This document shows positions 33,419-43,500 of a stretch of 64,000 nt of DNA, in pieces (position 1 is the first letter of the stretch; every line of letters begins with the position of its first letter). The notes under the pieces were generated by a model. It worked only from the letters and a program-made list of their open reading frames with translations, made no database searches and had not been told where the DNA came from. The position numbers and the translations under genes were made by a program. Source of the stretch: Muricea muricata (Eukaryota; Cnidaria; Anthozoa; Malacalcyonacea; Plexauridae); the NCBI GenBank assembly GCA_963855995.1, contig OY979722.1, positions 1,240,001 to 1,304,000 on the forward strand, read 5' to 3'.

Positions 33419-34567
33419 GGCATACTACGAAAGCTGGACCGGACTCGGGCCCGTAGAAAACCCAGACTCGATAATAACCCGGACCCGACGCTCGGACTTA
33501 CCTTTAGAAAAAACCGGACTGGCTTTTGAAAAACCCGGACTAGATAGACTAAGACTGCATTCGAAGCTGAATTCATTAAAAAGTGACTTTAAAAACTTTG
33601 CGCGTCAGTCGGCAGAAAGTTGAAACAATTAGACCATGTTCTATTAAATTATGATGAAATGTAAAATACGTGAAATTACTAGACATTACTTCCTAAAATC
33701 TTTCACTCAACAGTATAAAAATAATTCCTTCTTGATGCTCGCGGTGAAATAGGAGAACATAATGACACAAAGTCTAATCACACCTGTGTTACCAATAGCA
33801 TCTCAAAGGTTTGAGCAATTTAAGGATATATGTCCTGTTCAGTTAAACTTGTCCAGTTTTGGTAATCCTAAATCGTCTCTTCTTAAACAGTTAAGACTCC
33901 CTTAACGTTAAGGTATTGTGGAACAAAATTTTCGTCATATTTCCAATTTTTGAATAAGTGGATGCAAAAATACGTATTTTCAAAGTGCGATACTCCTACT
34001 CAGGCCGCATACCTCAGGTTGTAGAGCGTGACGCTAGCAACATCAAGGTCGTCAGTTCGATTCTTACCGCGGTTAAAGTATTTTCCTAAGAATTACCATC
34101 CTCAGAATCCATTCGTTTCCCAAGAATTACCAGTGATAGTCGCGTCTGATGGTTATGCCTAGGAAGCTAAGCTCCCTGAACTCTAGAAATGAACTCGTAT
34201 CAACTTGTTGCTCTTAAAATATTTAATATAGCAGGATTAGTTTGTCAATATTACGTTATGTTGTGTTTTGTAAAAGAACAAATTATACCGTTGAATAAAA
34301 GATTTTAAGAAGTAAAGTCTAGCAATTTCACGTATTTTACATTTCATCATAGCTTACTACAACATGCGTGGTCAAATTGCTTCAATTTTCTACCTTTCTC
34401 GTTTTAAATGAAATCAGTTTCGACTGCAGTCTTAATACCTATCGAGTCCGGGTTTTGTAAAAGCCAGTCCGGTTTTTTCTAAAGGTAAGTCCGAGTGTCG
34501 GGTCCGCGTTTTTGTTGAGTCCAGGTTTTCTACGGGTCTGAGTCCGAGTCCGGGTTTCGTAGTATGC
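33419..34567. mobile_element. Large foldback element with GGCATACTACGAAA ends
   Basis: Left arm GGCATACTACGAAAGCTGG, then CCGGACTCGGGCCCGTAGAA; right arm carries the complements and ends CCGGGTTTCGTAGTATGCC. The arms of about 140 bp hold diverged GACTCGGA/CCGGACT words. A second, inner inverted pair (GAAATGTAAAATACGTGAAA at 33658 against its complement at 34326) is nested inside. Confidence 0.75.
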
Positions 34568-34844
34568 CAAACAAATCCAGAAGTTTTATCAATAATACTT
34601 ATAATACAATACGGTAGGTTTCATTGTCCATATATAGGGGGCTTATATTTGTCGGTGTTTATTTTTGATGAGGTGTTAACAAAATTAAGTAGCATGTAAC
34701 TAGCCAAGAAAAACATACATGCAACAAATTGTAAATAGTTGTCACGCAAGCTCTTTGTACAGTAACAAAAATAGTTTAAGACTGACAAATTCACTCGCCG
34801 TGGGCATTTCTACTTTGACCTTCTTATTACACTTCTCCCGTTTC

Positions 34845-34960
34845 TGTTATGGTTTTAGGTCTGCTTTATTCGGCTACTCGTATGAATCTGAATATTACGT
34901 CATTCGTCATGCACTAAGCAGATTCTGTTGATTAGGTAATTGTAAATGTCAATCATTACA
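34845..34960 (-). repeat. 3' LTR (116 bp)
   Basis: Matches 38780-38894 over its full length with a few substitutions and one single-base indel; begins TG and ends CA on the minus strand. Confidence 0.85.
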
Positions 34961-35112
34961 TCCCCCTCTTCCTGGATGTTCAATAAGCACTTGAAGTGTC
35001 AATGTTCTAATTTGAAGTTTATAAAGTTTCTTCGTGTTTTCATGTTCAACCAAACATTATATAATATATATGTGCTGCCCAGCTACTTGATCTTTATAAA
35101 CGAAAACTATCG

Positions 35113-36264
35113 CCTGTATTCAAAAAGCTCACACACACTCACACTTGAGTGCGACTCGAATGAGATGCGCTCAAGTAGGGTTGAAGTGTGAGTGAGTGTG
35201 GAGTATGAGTGTAACAACTCAACAAGGGAACACTCACCCTTGAAAATATTAGCGAAGTTTGTATTCAAAGAGCTCACTCGAGTGTGACTTACTGGAGTTA
35301 AGGTTTGATGTTGATGAATAATTAACGATAGAAGGTATATAAACTAGTGAGACTGTTGTAGACTTGTCGATGCATTCGTACAGCCTAGCTGAACAATATG
35401 GCTAAAGGTACACAATATTTTTCGCAATTGGAAAAGCCGCTATTAACTGAATTAGTGCGAAAGCACAAAGATCTTGTAGAAAATAAAAAGAATAATTACA
35501 AAACCACACAACAGAAAAATAAGGCGTGGGAAGCTTTATCCGAATAATTCAATTCCCCGCCAGGTGCAATAGAACCTTAATAAAAATTTTTTTTTGTGGC
35601 CTTATCTCTACGCCTCATTTTGAATTGCAAGCACAATCTTCAAATAGCAATTACCACAGGTGTAAAATACAACAGGAATATTATGCTTTCAATAATTCTA
35701 TGGCAACATAGTGTCTGCTAAAATGAAAAGTGCGGTAGTCATTGGACTCCTTCATATCCCGTACTATTATGTCAGCCGAAGGGCATCCTAGCGTATTTGG
35801 CTTTTCAGTTTTAGGACGTATTCTGTTCCATGCTTTATTAGTCATATTATGTAATTGTTCCTTAGCGAGCGATTGCCTCGGATACTCGCTTAATAATTCA
35901 ACTTGCCGATGGCTACGAAATCGAAACTGCTCCTCGTCATATAAGGTCATTAAATATATGGTCTCCTCCTGCCTGTGTTGTTTCTTGCGACATTGTCCAA
36001 TAATTCTAACCTTTTAACCACCTTTCCGCCATGTTTGAATAAAGGTGAGTCTAACTGAGTGTGGCTCAAGGCAGGTACACCTCTCACTCACACTTTACTC
36101 AAAATTGGAGCTTCAGTTGAGTGTGAGTGGTGTCTTTGAATAGTTGGAGTGTGAGTGTCGCATTATACTTTGTGGGTGTGAGTGGACACTCATTGAGTGG
36201 TGAGTTGCACTCATTAAGAATGAGTGTCCACTCATTGAGTGTCAGTGTGCTTTTAGAATACAGG
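35113..36264. mobile_element. Nested PIF/Harbinger-type transposon remnant
   Basis: Inverted ends CCTGTATTCAAAAAGC and GCTTTTAGAATACAGG. Subterminal zones are rich in GAGTGTGAGTG words on both sides. Inside are a plus-strand Myb/SANT-like ORF (35398-35547) and a minus-strand fragment (35950-35681, YDEEQFRFRSHRQVELL) that looks like the start of a Harbinger transposase. No clear target duplication is visible. Confidence 0.65.
35398..35547 (+). pseudogene. Myb/SANT-like DNA-binding domain of a Harbinger element, truncated by a stop
   Basis: Begins MAKGTQYFSQLEKPLLTELV and ends NKAWEALSE before TAA. The helix pattern (FSxxE..LLxELV.K...LVENKK...K..AWE) matches Myb/SANT-like domains that accompany Harbinger transposases. 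After the stop the frame would go on FNSPPGA, which the family also shows at that point, so the stop is likely a mutation. Confidence 0.65.
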
Positions 36265-36568
36265 TGATACTATGTGTCTTCTTCGTCTGTTCGCTCTACC
36301 TTAACTTAACTAAGAGTAGTAGTTGGGGGGTTTTATCACACGTCCTGATCTTGTTCTGTGCTCTGTAGCCTGGTTGTTTTGACTGGCCGTTGTTGAAGGG
36401 GGTAGGGGTTGATCTGCGAGGGTTGTGGTTTTACAGTGCCTTCCTTTGTCGGGCCTGTAGGTTGTTGCGGTGACTCGATTTCCGGTTGGATTGCAACAAA
36501 TGGTTCCTTGGTTTGAAGTAGATCTCTTCTGTTCCGTCCGTAGTATCTTTCCTTCTTCAGTTTGTATC

Positions 36569-38634
36569 TTATAGGATCTTGGATGTTGTTCTCGTCCTGA
36601 TGACTCTTGCTTTGATGATTTGCCATGAGCTATCTTTATAGATTTGAACTGTTGATCCTTGTTGAATCGGCGGATGTTCTTTCGCTGATCTGTCGTGGTA
36701 AGTTTTTTGTTTCATTGCCATCGATCTTCGCTGCGAACTGTAGTCACCATTTGGAAACTGACGCTTGGATTCATGGGATGAAGGTAATCTTGTTCGAATC
36801 TTCCTTCCAAATAGTCTTTCGGCAGGTGATAGACCAGTGTTTGGATCTGGGCATGCTCGATGTGCTTGGATTGCAATGTGTGGGTCTTCACCACTCTTTT
36901 CAGCTTTCTTCAAAAGTTGTTTAATGGTTTGAGCCTGCCATGCCGTTTGACTTTGGATACGTTGGACTTGATGTAGTATGGGTAAACTTTCGTTTTTGAA
37001 TTCTTTAAACTCCTTGCTGCTGAACTGTGGGCCATTGTCTGACATGACGTTCCTTGGTGTGCCATGTCTTGCGAATATGGATTTTAGCTTTCGAATGACA
37101 TGACGACTGGTGGTGTTTTCAAGTTTGGATATTTCGGGGTAGTTGAAATAATAGTCTACCACTACTAAGTAGTCGTATTTTTGAAATTTAAATAATTCAG
37201 TTCCAACTTTCTCCCCAGGCTTCGTGGGTGGAGTGTGTTGTATCAGTGGTTCTTTCTGCTGGTAATTTCGTTGTTCTTGGCATGTGCTACATCTTTGAAT
37301 CATTTCAGTTAATTCAGTGTTCATTCCTGGCCAGATTAATGCTTGCCTTGCTCTGGTTTTGCACTTTTCGATGCCGAGGTGACCTTCATGTATTCAGCGC
37401 TTCATGTCCTTTCTCAGCGTGGAAGGTACTATTACTTGTTCACCTTTCATCAGGATACCATTTGCTTCGCTGATTTCATCGCAAAACTGGAAGAATGTTG
37501 TTATGTCTTGTGGAAGTCAAGCTTTAGTATCTGGCCATCCATTACACGTGGTATCGTTCACTTTTTGTAGGTAGAAATGCTCTGGATAGGGCATCAGCTA
37601 TTGCCAAATCTTTCCCAGGTGTAAACTTTATAGTCATATCGTATTTCTGAAGTTTGAGCCTGAAACTCTGGATTCGTGGGGGGTGCATTTGCGATTGGCT
37701 TCGTAAAAATCGGTTGCAGGGGTTTGTGGTCTGATTCCACTGTGAAGTGTTTACCATATACGTAATCGTGAAATCGTTGTGTGCCAAATACGCTTGCCAA
37801 TGCCTCCTTCTCTATCTGTGCGTAGTTTTGTTCTGTCTTCGTTAAAGATCTGCTGGCGTATGCCACTGGAGCCCATGTTTCGTGCTTTTGTAGTAGAACT
37901 GCTCCAAGCCCATATTTTGATGCATCAACTGATAGCATGGTTTCTAGCTGTGGATCATAGTATTTGAGAATTGGACTTGAGGATATTTCAGTCTTTAATC
38001 TTTCGAAATCTTTTTCTTGATACTCGGACCAATGCCATTCAACAGTTGACTCTAGTGGTTGTCGTAGATGGGTTGTTTTCGATGAGAGATCTGGGATGAA
38101 CTTGCCAAGGTATGTTACCATCCCAAGAAAATGTTGCAGCTCAGTCTTGTTGATCGGTGTGGGCATTTCCGTGATCGCTTTAATCTTTGCTGGGTCTGGT
38201 TTTACTCCTTTGTCCGAGAAGATGTGACCAAGAAAGGTCATTTCTGTAATCCCAAAGACGCATTTCCCTTTGTTCAGCTTTAGTCCGGATTTATTAAACC
38301 TATCGAGTGTTTCTGCTAATCGAAGATCATGTTCGTGTTTTGTTTTCCCCCATACGATTATGTCATCTTGCACGTTCGCACAGCCATTAATTCCTTCAAT
38401 AATCTGGGATATTTTCTTCTGGAAAACTTCACTGGCACTAAAGATGCCAAAGGGAAGTCGCTTAAATTTATATCGTCCAAATGGGGTATTGAATGCTAGA
38501 AGCTTCGAGCTTTCGTCATCCCCTTTGATCTGCCAATACCCACTTGACGCATCTAATTTAGAGAAATATTTGGCGCCAGCCATGTCTGCCATAATCGACT
38601 CAGCGCTTTGCATTGGGCAATGTTCTCTTTTCAT
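36569..38634 (-). pseudogene. Pol remnant: reverse transcriptase, RNase H and integrase
   Basis: Frame 38634-37594 carries the reverse transcriptase (FSKLDASSGYWQI, LPFGIFSA, VQDDIIVWG in the catalytic YxDD place, FLGH) and an RNase H (SVDASKYGLGAVLLQ, ESDHKPL). A shifted frame 37324-36569 carries the integrase with the tail of the zinc finger (CSTCQ) and DNGPQFSSKEF of the DDE core. The pieces are separated by frameshifts and the 5' part is missing. It is inactive. Members of this family copy themselves through an RNA intermediate. Confidence 0.9.
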
Positions 38635-38779
38635 ATGCGCAATTTTCCGTCACGTTTCTCGACTATAATTTGCGAAATAGGGATCTTTAATTGTGTAATT
38701 TTACAATAATTTGCGAAATATTTTGAAAATATCTCATTAAGTTCCATAATACAAAGGCTCTGCGGAGGAGAGTGCACCA

Positions 38780-38894
38780 TGTTATGGTTTTAGATCTGCA
38801 TTATTCGGCTACTCGTATGAATCTGAATATTACATCATTCGTCATGCACCAAGAAGATTCTGTGATTAGGTAATTGTAAATGTCAATCATTACA
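38780..38894 (-). repeat. 5' LTR (115 bp)
   Basis: Minus-strand left terminus of the element, TGTAATG...ATAACA, followed by the TGG of the presumed primer-binding site. Confidence 0.85.
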
Positions 38895-38899
38895 GTTTC

Positions 38900-40581
38900 T
38901 TTGTGTAAACGCGCGAAATGTTTCAGTAAATTTGCACTGTATTGCTTTTGTTTCGTTTTCTCCAACATTAAACATGATAATCAGATACTGTACATGCTGC
39001 AACAGATAGCGACAATGAAAAGCAGATTGTTTAAGTGTTCTGCATTATGTAAATAATATGTAAATAATTATGCGTTATGGAAATAATTTTTTAATGTAAA
39101 TCACCGAATCACAAGTAATTATAATGATCACAAGTGTCCAAAGTACCTATAGTAACCAAATTTATGTTCAATCCACCCCTCTCCCAATAAATCCATTCCT
39201 GTAAAACACCATAATGCAAGCTTCGCAGTAAAATTGATAAAATGGAAGTTTATTTAAAAATATTTACAATTTACAAATAATTAGATTGTTGCCTTGGTGT
39301 TAATCAACCAGGCCTCTCTTATCAAAGCATTGATTGTCAGCTATTCGTGATCTTGTGTCATAAACGGTCGTTCTGGACTGGAAAACTATATTTAATGCTA
39401 AATAGATACAAAAAAATTGTCGCAGATTTCCCGGCGTTAAAGAGCCGTGGTCAAATTATTATGTATAAAAATCACTTGTCAAAAAATAATTACAAATATT
39501 AGGAAAGTACCAGGCTAAGATTATCACTTATCAGGTTTTGTGATTGAAACAAAAGTCATCATTGTTTATGATTCGTTCTTTAGTAAACCAATTTCTATAG
39601 TTTATTGTCTTTCATTGTCTTCCACTCACAAAGCCTGTTGGTATAGGTTGGTGCCGACCCAAATATCGAAGTTAAACATAAATTTGATAATTTGTTTATG
39701 TACAGAAAAAACCTCGACGTGTGACGTCACTACAAGTGGCCGACACAGAATAAAGGTCATGGCTGAAGGGTTTATTCCCTTTAACCACCGTCACAGAACA
39801 AAAGCATACAGAAGTGTCACTCCAGTAGAGAATGTGCTTAAAGTAATGCATGGCTCTTCTTTTTTTCACTTTTTAAAAATTGATAAAATTAATATTTGAG
39901 ATTTCAAAACTACGCTTATCATCAAGAGGTATTTTTATTGTCATGGTGTATCTGTCTGAAACGTTATTTCAATTATTAAACTCGCCACTGGTAGTTAAGG
40001 TTTTTTAAACGAGGTAGCTTGTACCATTGAACTATAAGTAAACTGGAACGATAAGTCAGGGGGAAAAATTGAAGCCAATTTGATTCTGTTTTTCTGAGTT
40101 TTGAGTTGAAATACTAAACGTCACAAAATGGGTCGTATATCAAACGAAAGCTATTGAAAAGTTGTATGTGGTGTAAAAATTTTGAGGCTTTAGGTGAAAG
40201 ACAAACACCTTAAACTTTAAAGGGAAATTTGCCGCATTTTGCAAAATTGTCGTTGTTTTCGTATTTTGAAGGCATTTCTTTTTTGTATAAAGTCTTGAAT
40301 TTTTTATATTAAATGTAACTTTTTAATAGCTTCAATTTGATATACGGTCTGATCTTTGGCGTTAAGTATTTCGTCTCAAAACTCAGAAAAACTAACTTGG
40401 CTTCAGCCAGTAATTGAATTTTGGTATTGAGTAAGCGTTCCAATTGTATTATTTATTATCACTGGCTTCTATAAAACACAGCATTAATTGCAGAGACCCA
40501 ATTGATTTTGTGTCAACTGTTGAGTGGCCTGAGGTCGTACAACAACGTTTCTAAACACTAGTAGCGAAATATTTGAACTTA
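38900..40581. other. Spacer downstream of DSL gene C
   Basis: No exon recognised. It holds the dispersed repeat at 40022-40450. TTTATT at 40452-40457 could be the minus-strand poly(A) signal of DSL gene C (125 nt past its stop). The ORF at 39540-39899 shows no known domain. Confidence 0.4.
40022..40450. repeat. Dispersed 0.44-kb repeat with AACTGGAACGATAAGT end, copy 2
   Basis: Same order and orientation as 9613-10055: ATTGAACTATAAGTAAACTG, GAACGATAAGTCAGGG, then AACTCAGAAAAACTAACTTG near 40380. Small indels separate the copies. Confidence 0.8.
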
Positions 40582-43500
40582 TCAGATTGCAATGTTGCGC
40601 ATGGAAAACACGTCATCAGGTGAATCCAAAGCCATGTACGGAGAAGCCGCCCGCATTTTACGGGTTGAGTCGTACAGCGGGTTTTCTACCATCATTCCTT
40701 TGTTTTCGTACCCAAGCTCTTCCGTGTTAGACTGACGTCTCCTGTATCAGAAGATAAGAATGAATCGTTCTTTAATCTTAATCCCAAATATAATGCATCG
40801 AAGTAACGTAATGTTAGTAACGTTATCAGTGTTGCTAGTGCAGTTAAAAGCACCCAAAAACATAGAATCTAAAGAACGAATCACAAAAAAAATGATGACT
40901 GTTGTTTAAAAGCTCCTACCACAAAGCCTGCTGTGATCATTCTAAGTTGATATTACTAATGTGAATTCTTGGTTTGCACATGACGTCATTTCGTGTCACT
41001 GGGCGCCATCTTGGTTGACTCTGCAGATTACCTCAGCTGTTTACAGTGAAGTACTTGTGTCAATTTACTATTTCATCGTTAGTTTTAGCGTATCATGAAT
41101 GATACTTTAAAGATGTATGGCTCGATAGGATCAGAAATAATGAATAGATACTTTGTGGTTGCCATGTGTTTCGATTCGATTCGATGGCGTCGATTGCAAA
41201 CTATCAATAAACTTGGATTATGCATCTCAGCAAAAAGGAGTATTAGTTCTTACCTCATTAATTCATCAATATTCAAAGTAAGTTCCGCACGATTGAACTT
41301 TCGAGCAAAGAATTCTTTTCGAAATTCGTCTGGCTCCTCGTAGTCGCCATAGTCAGGTGGTGGCGGTGTAGTCACTTTCCTCTTCTTCTTGCGCCTAAAA
41401 AGAAATAAGTTATATACACATGTGTCTCATGTATACATCGCCTTGTAGCATCCCGTTTTCTATTTTGTCGTTTGGACGGTGTGGATCAGTGAACTCTAAA
41501 TTAGACTGGAACGATAACTTGGCCGCCATCTTTGAAGCCAAATTGGTTATCTATAGGTTATCAAGTTCGGTCCTTTTCTATTGTTTCTCTCGGCGCGGTT
41601 GACACCATTCTTCTGAGAATGTACCGATATTTGATGTTTTTATTTTGATTTAAGAGGTAATTTTATGGTTTATGAACTTATAACCTAGTTTGCGATACAG
41701 TCTTTTTTAAAAATAGCAAATACCTCGGGAAAATAGTACTAAGACTGTTTACGACATTTGTAGTTGTTGCCGCCATCTTGGCTTCACCCAAACGTCGGGT
41801 TTTTATCTGGAGTTATCGTTCCAGTATTTATAGAGTTCACTGGTGTGAACAAGTAGATTTATTACAGATGTTTTACATCGCAGCTTAACAAATTTTACGA
41901 CGGGCTTTAATGCATGTTTACTTATATTATTTACTTAAGACTGGACGAGAGTTGGCAGTCACAAAATTGCCACAGAAGCATTTGAATCTTGAAAAATGAA
42001 AAATGAGTGTTTTGACTGTGTTTTAAAATTTCACTTCAAAAAAATACCAACCTCGTACCCTGGCTCTCTTCCTCGGGCGAGAGCGTAGAGAAGAGAGCCT
42101 GGGTACGAGGTTGAAAAAATACTTGATTGTGCTAGAAAAGCATAAAGTACAGCGACTAGCCAACACTCGTCATCTCAATTGACCTCGTTTGATCCGGGCT
42201 TTAAACAATGAAAACATAATTTATCTTACCATAAAAGCGCTATGATCATCAAAACTATTATCAAACACAGTGCTCCAATCACTCCAAGATGTAGACGCTC
42301 ATTTGAATTACCTTGAAGCGGTTGAACACTTTTATCTATTACATGAAACGAAATGAAAAAAAATCATATTGAGAACAGTGAGATAAATGTGTGTTTAGAA
42401 TATTGTCCAAAAGTACAGATTAGCAATAGACGTTTGAAGTCCTTACGTCACGCCCGAGTTAAGCAATGAATAGCAATGCAATGTGGGAAACATGTGGGAA
42501 AAATTTACCTTGTATTTATATGCATTGAAAACCGTCTGACGCAAGCGCTTCTAAGGTCTACTAGGGTAGAACTTTTTACATCGCTTTGCGTTAAGACTTT
42601 CCTTGTACTGTAGTATAGTTGATCATTTTAAAAATCTCATCACACGCAGAAAATGAGAGTTGAAAGATGAGAGTTAGCATAAATATTTCTATAGCTTGCG
42701 TGACGCCGTCAAAATGAAAACAATGCATATTAAGGAGATATGGCGGGAGCGAAAACTGTTCCTCATTTAACTCAATAAAACGGGAATCTAAAAGGAGATT
42801 TTGGCTTCAGCATTCTTCTATAACCACCCGGTCATGGCTTCTGGGGATGGAAAGGAGGTTTTCAAGATGGCACCTGCTTTTCAAGATGGCGGCTGTTTTT
42901 CAAGATTCTTAAAACGAGAAAACGAGAACGAATCAACAATCAGACATTTATAACATTCCCAAACTGAGGTTAGGTTCAGAGTAAGATTTAGGAATGTTAT
43001 AAGTGTCTGGTTGTTGACTCGTTCTCGTTTTAAGAATCTTGAAAAACAACCGCCATCTTGAAAAGCCTAGCAGTTATGACCGTAAATTCATCGTGCGATA
43101 TACTCACCGGAGTTTAACAATGACGGTGCAACATGCGTACACATGTCACCCGTGTCTGTAGAATTGATACAGAAGAATGCTCTACCATTGCTGCTGGCAC
43201 ACTTCTTCTTGTACTTTTTGACTATCTCATCGACATTGTCGCAATTATCTAAACAATTTCTATTCTCATCCCGCCACATGCCCTCAGGGCAACTGATATT
43301 AACATCAGATGATTTATTCCATTCTTGAAGTTCGAAGTAATGCATCTCAAAGGTCAGACGTATTCGTGTATATTTACAATTCTCCCCGTACCAATTTTCA
43401 GCACAAATTATTTCGCCGTTTTTGTCACAACGGTAACGCACTTCAGTGCTGTTGCAGAATTTTGTACAATTTGCACCATACCAATTCTGGAGACACACTT

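Larger units (their letters stand above)
34845..38894 (-). mobile_element. Decayed Ty3/Gypsy-type LTR retrotransposon with very short LTRs
   Basis: Minus-strand element. LTRs at 38780-38894 and 34845-34960 start TGTAATGATTG and end CCATAACA. GTTTC at 34840-34844 and 38895-38899 is the 5-bp target duplication. Directly inside the 5' LTR is TGGTGCACTCTCC (primer-binding-site position); directly inside the 3' LTR is GGAAGAGGGGGA (polypurine tract). Only about 145 bp separate the 5' LTR from the reverse transcriptase, so gag and protease are deleted. A Harbinger-type element is nested near the 3' end. The two LTRs differ at several positions, so insertion is not recent. Confidence 0.9.
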
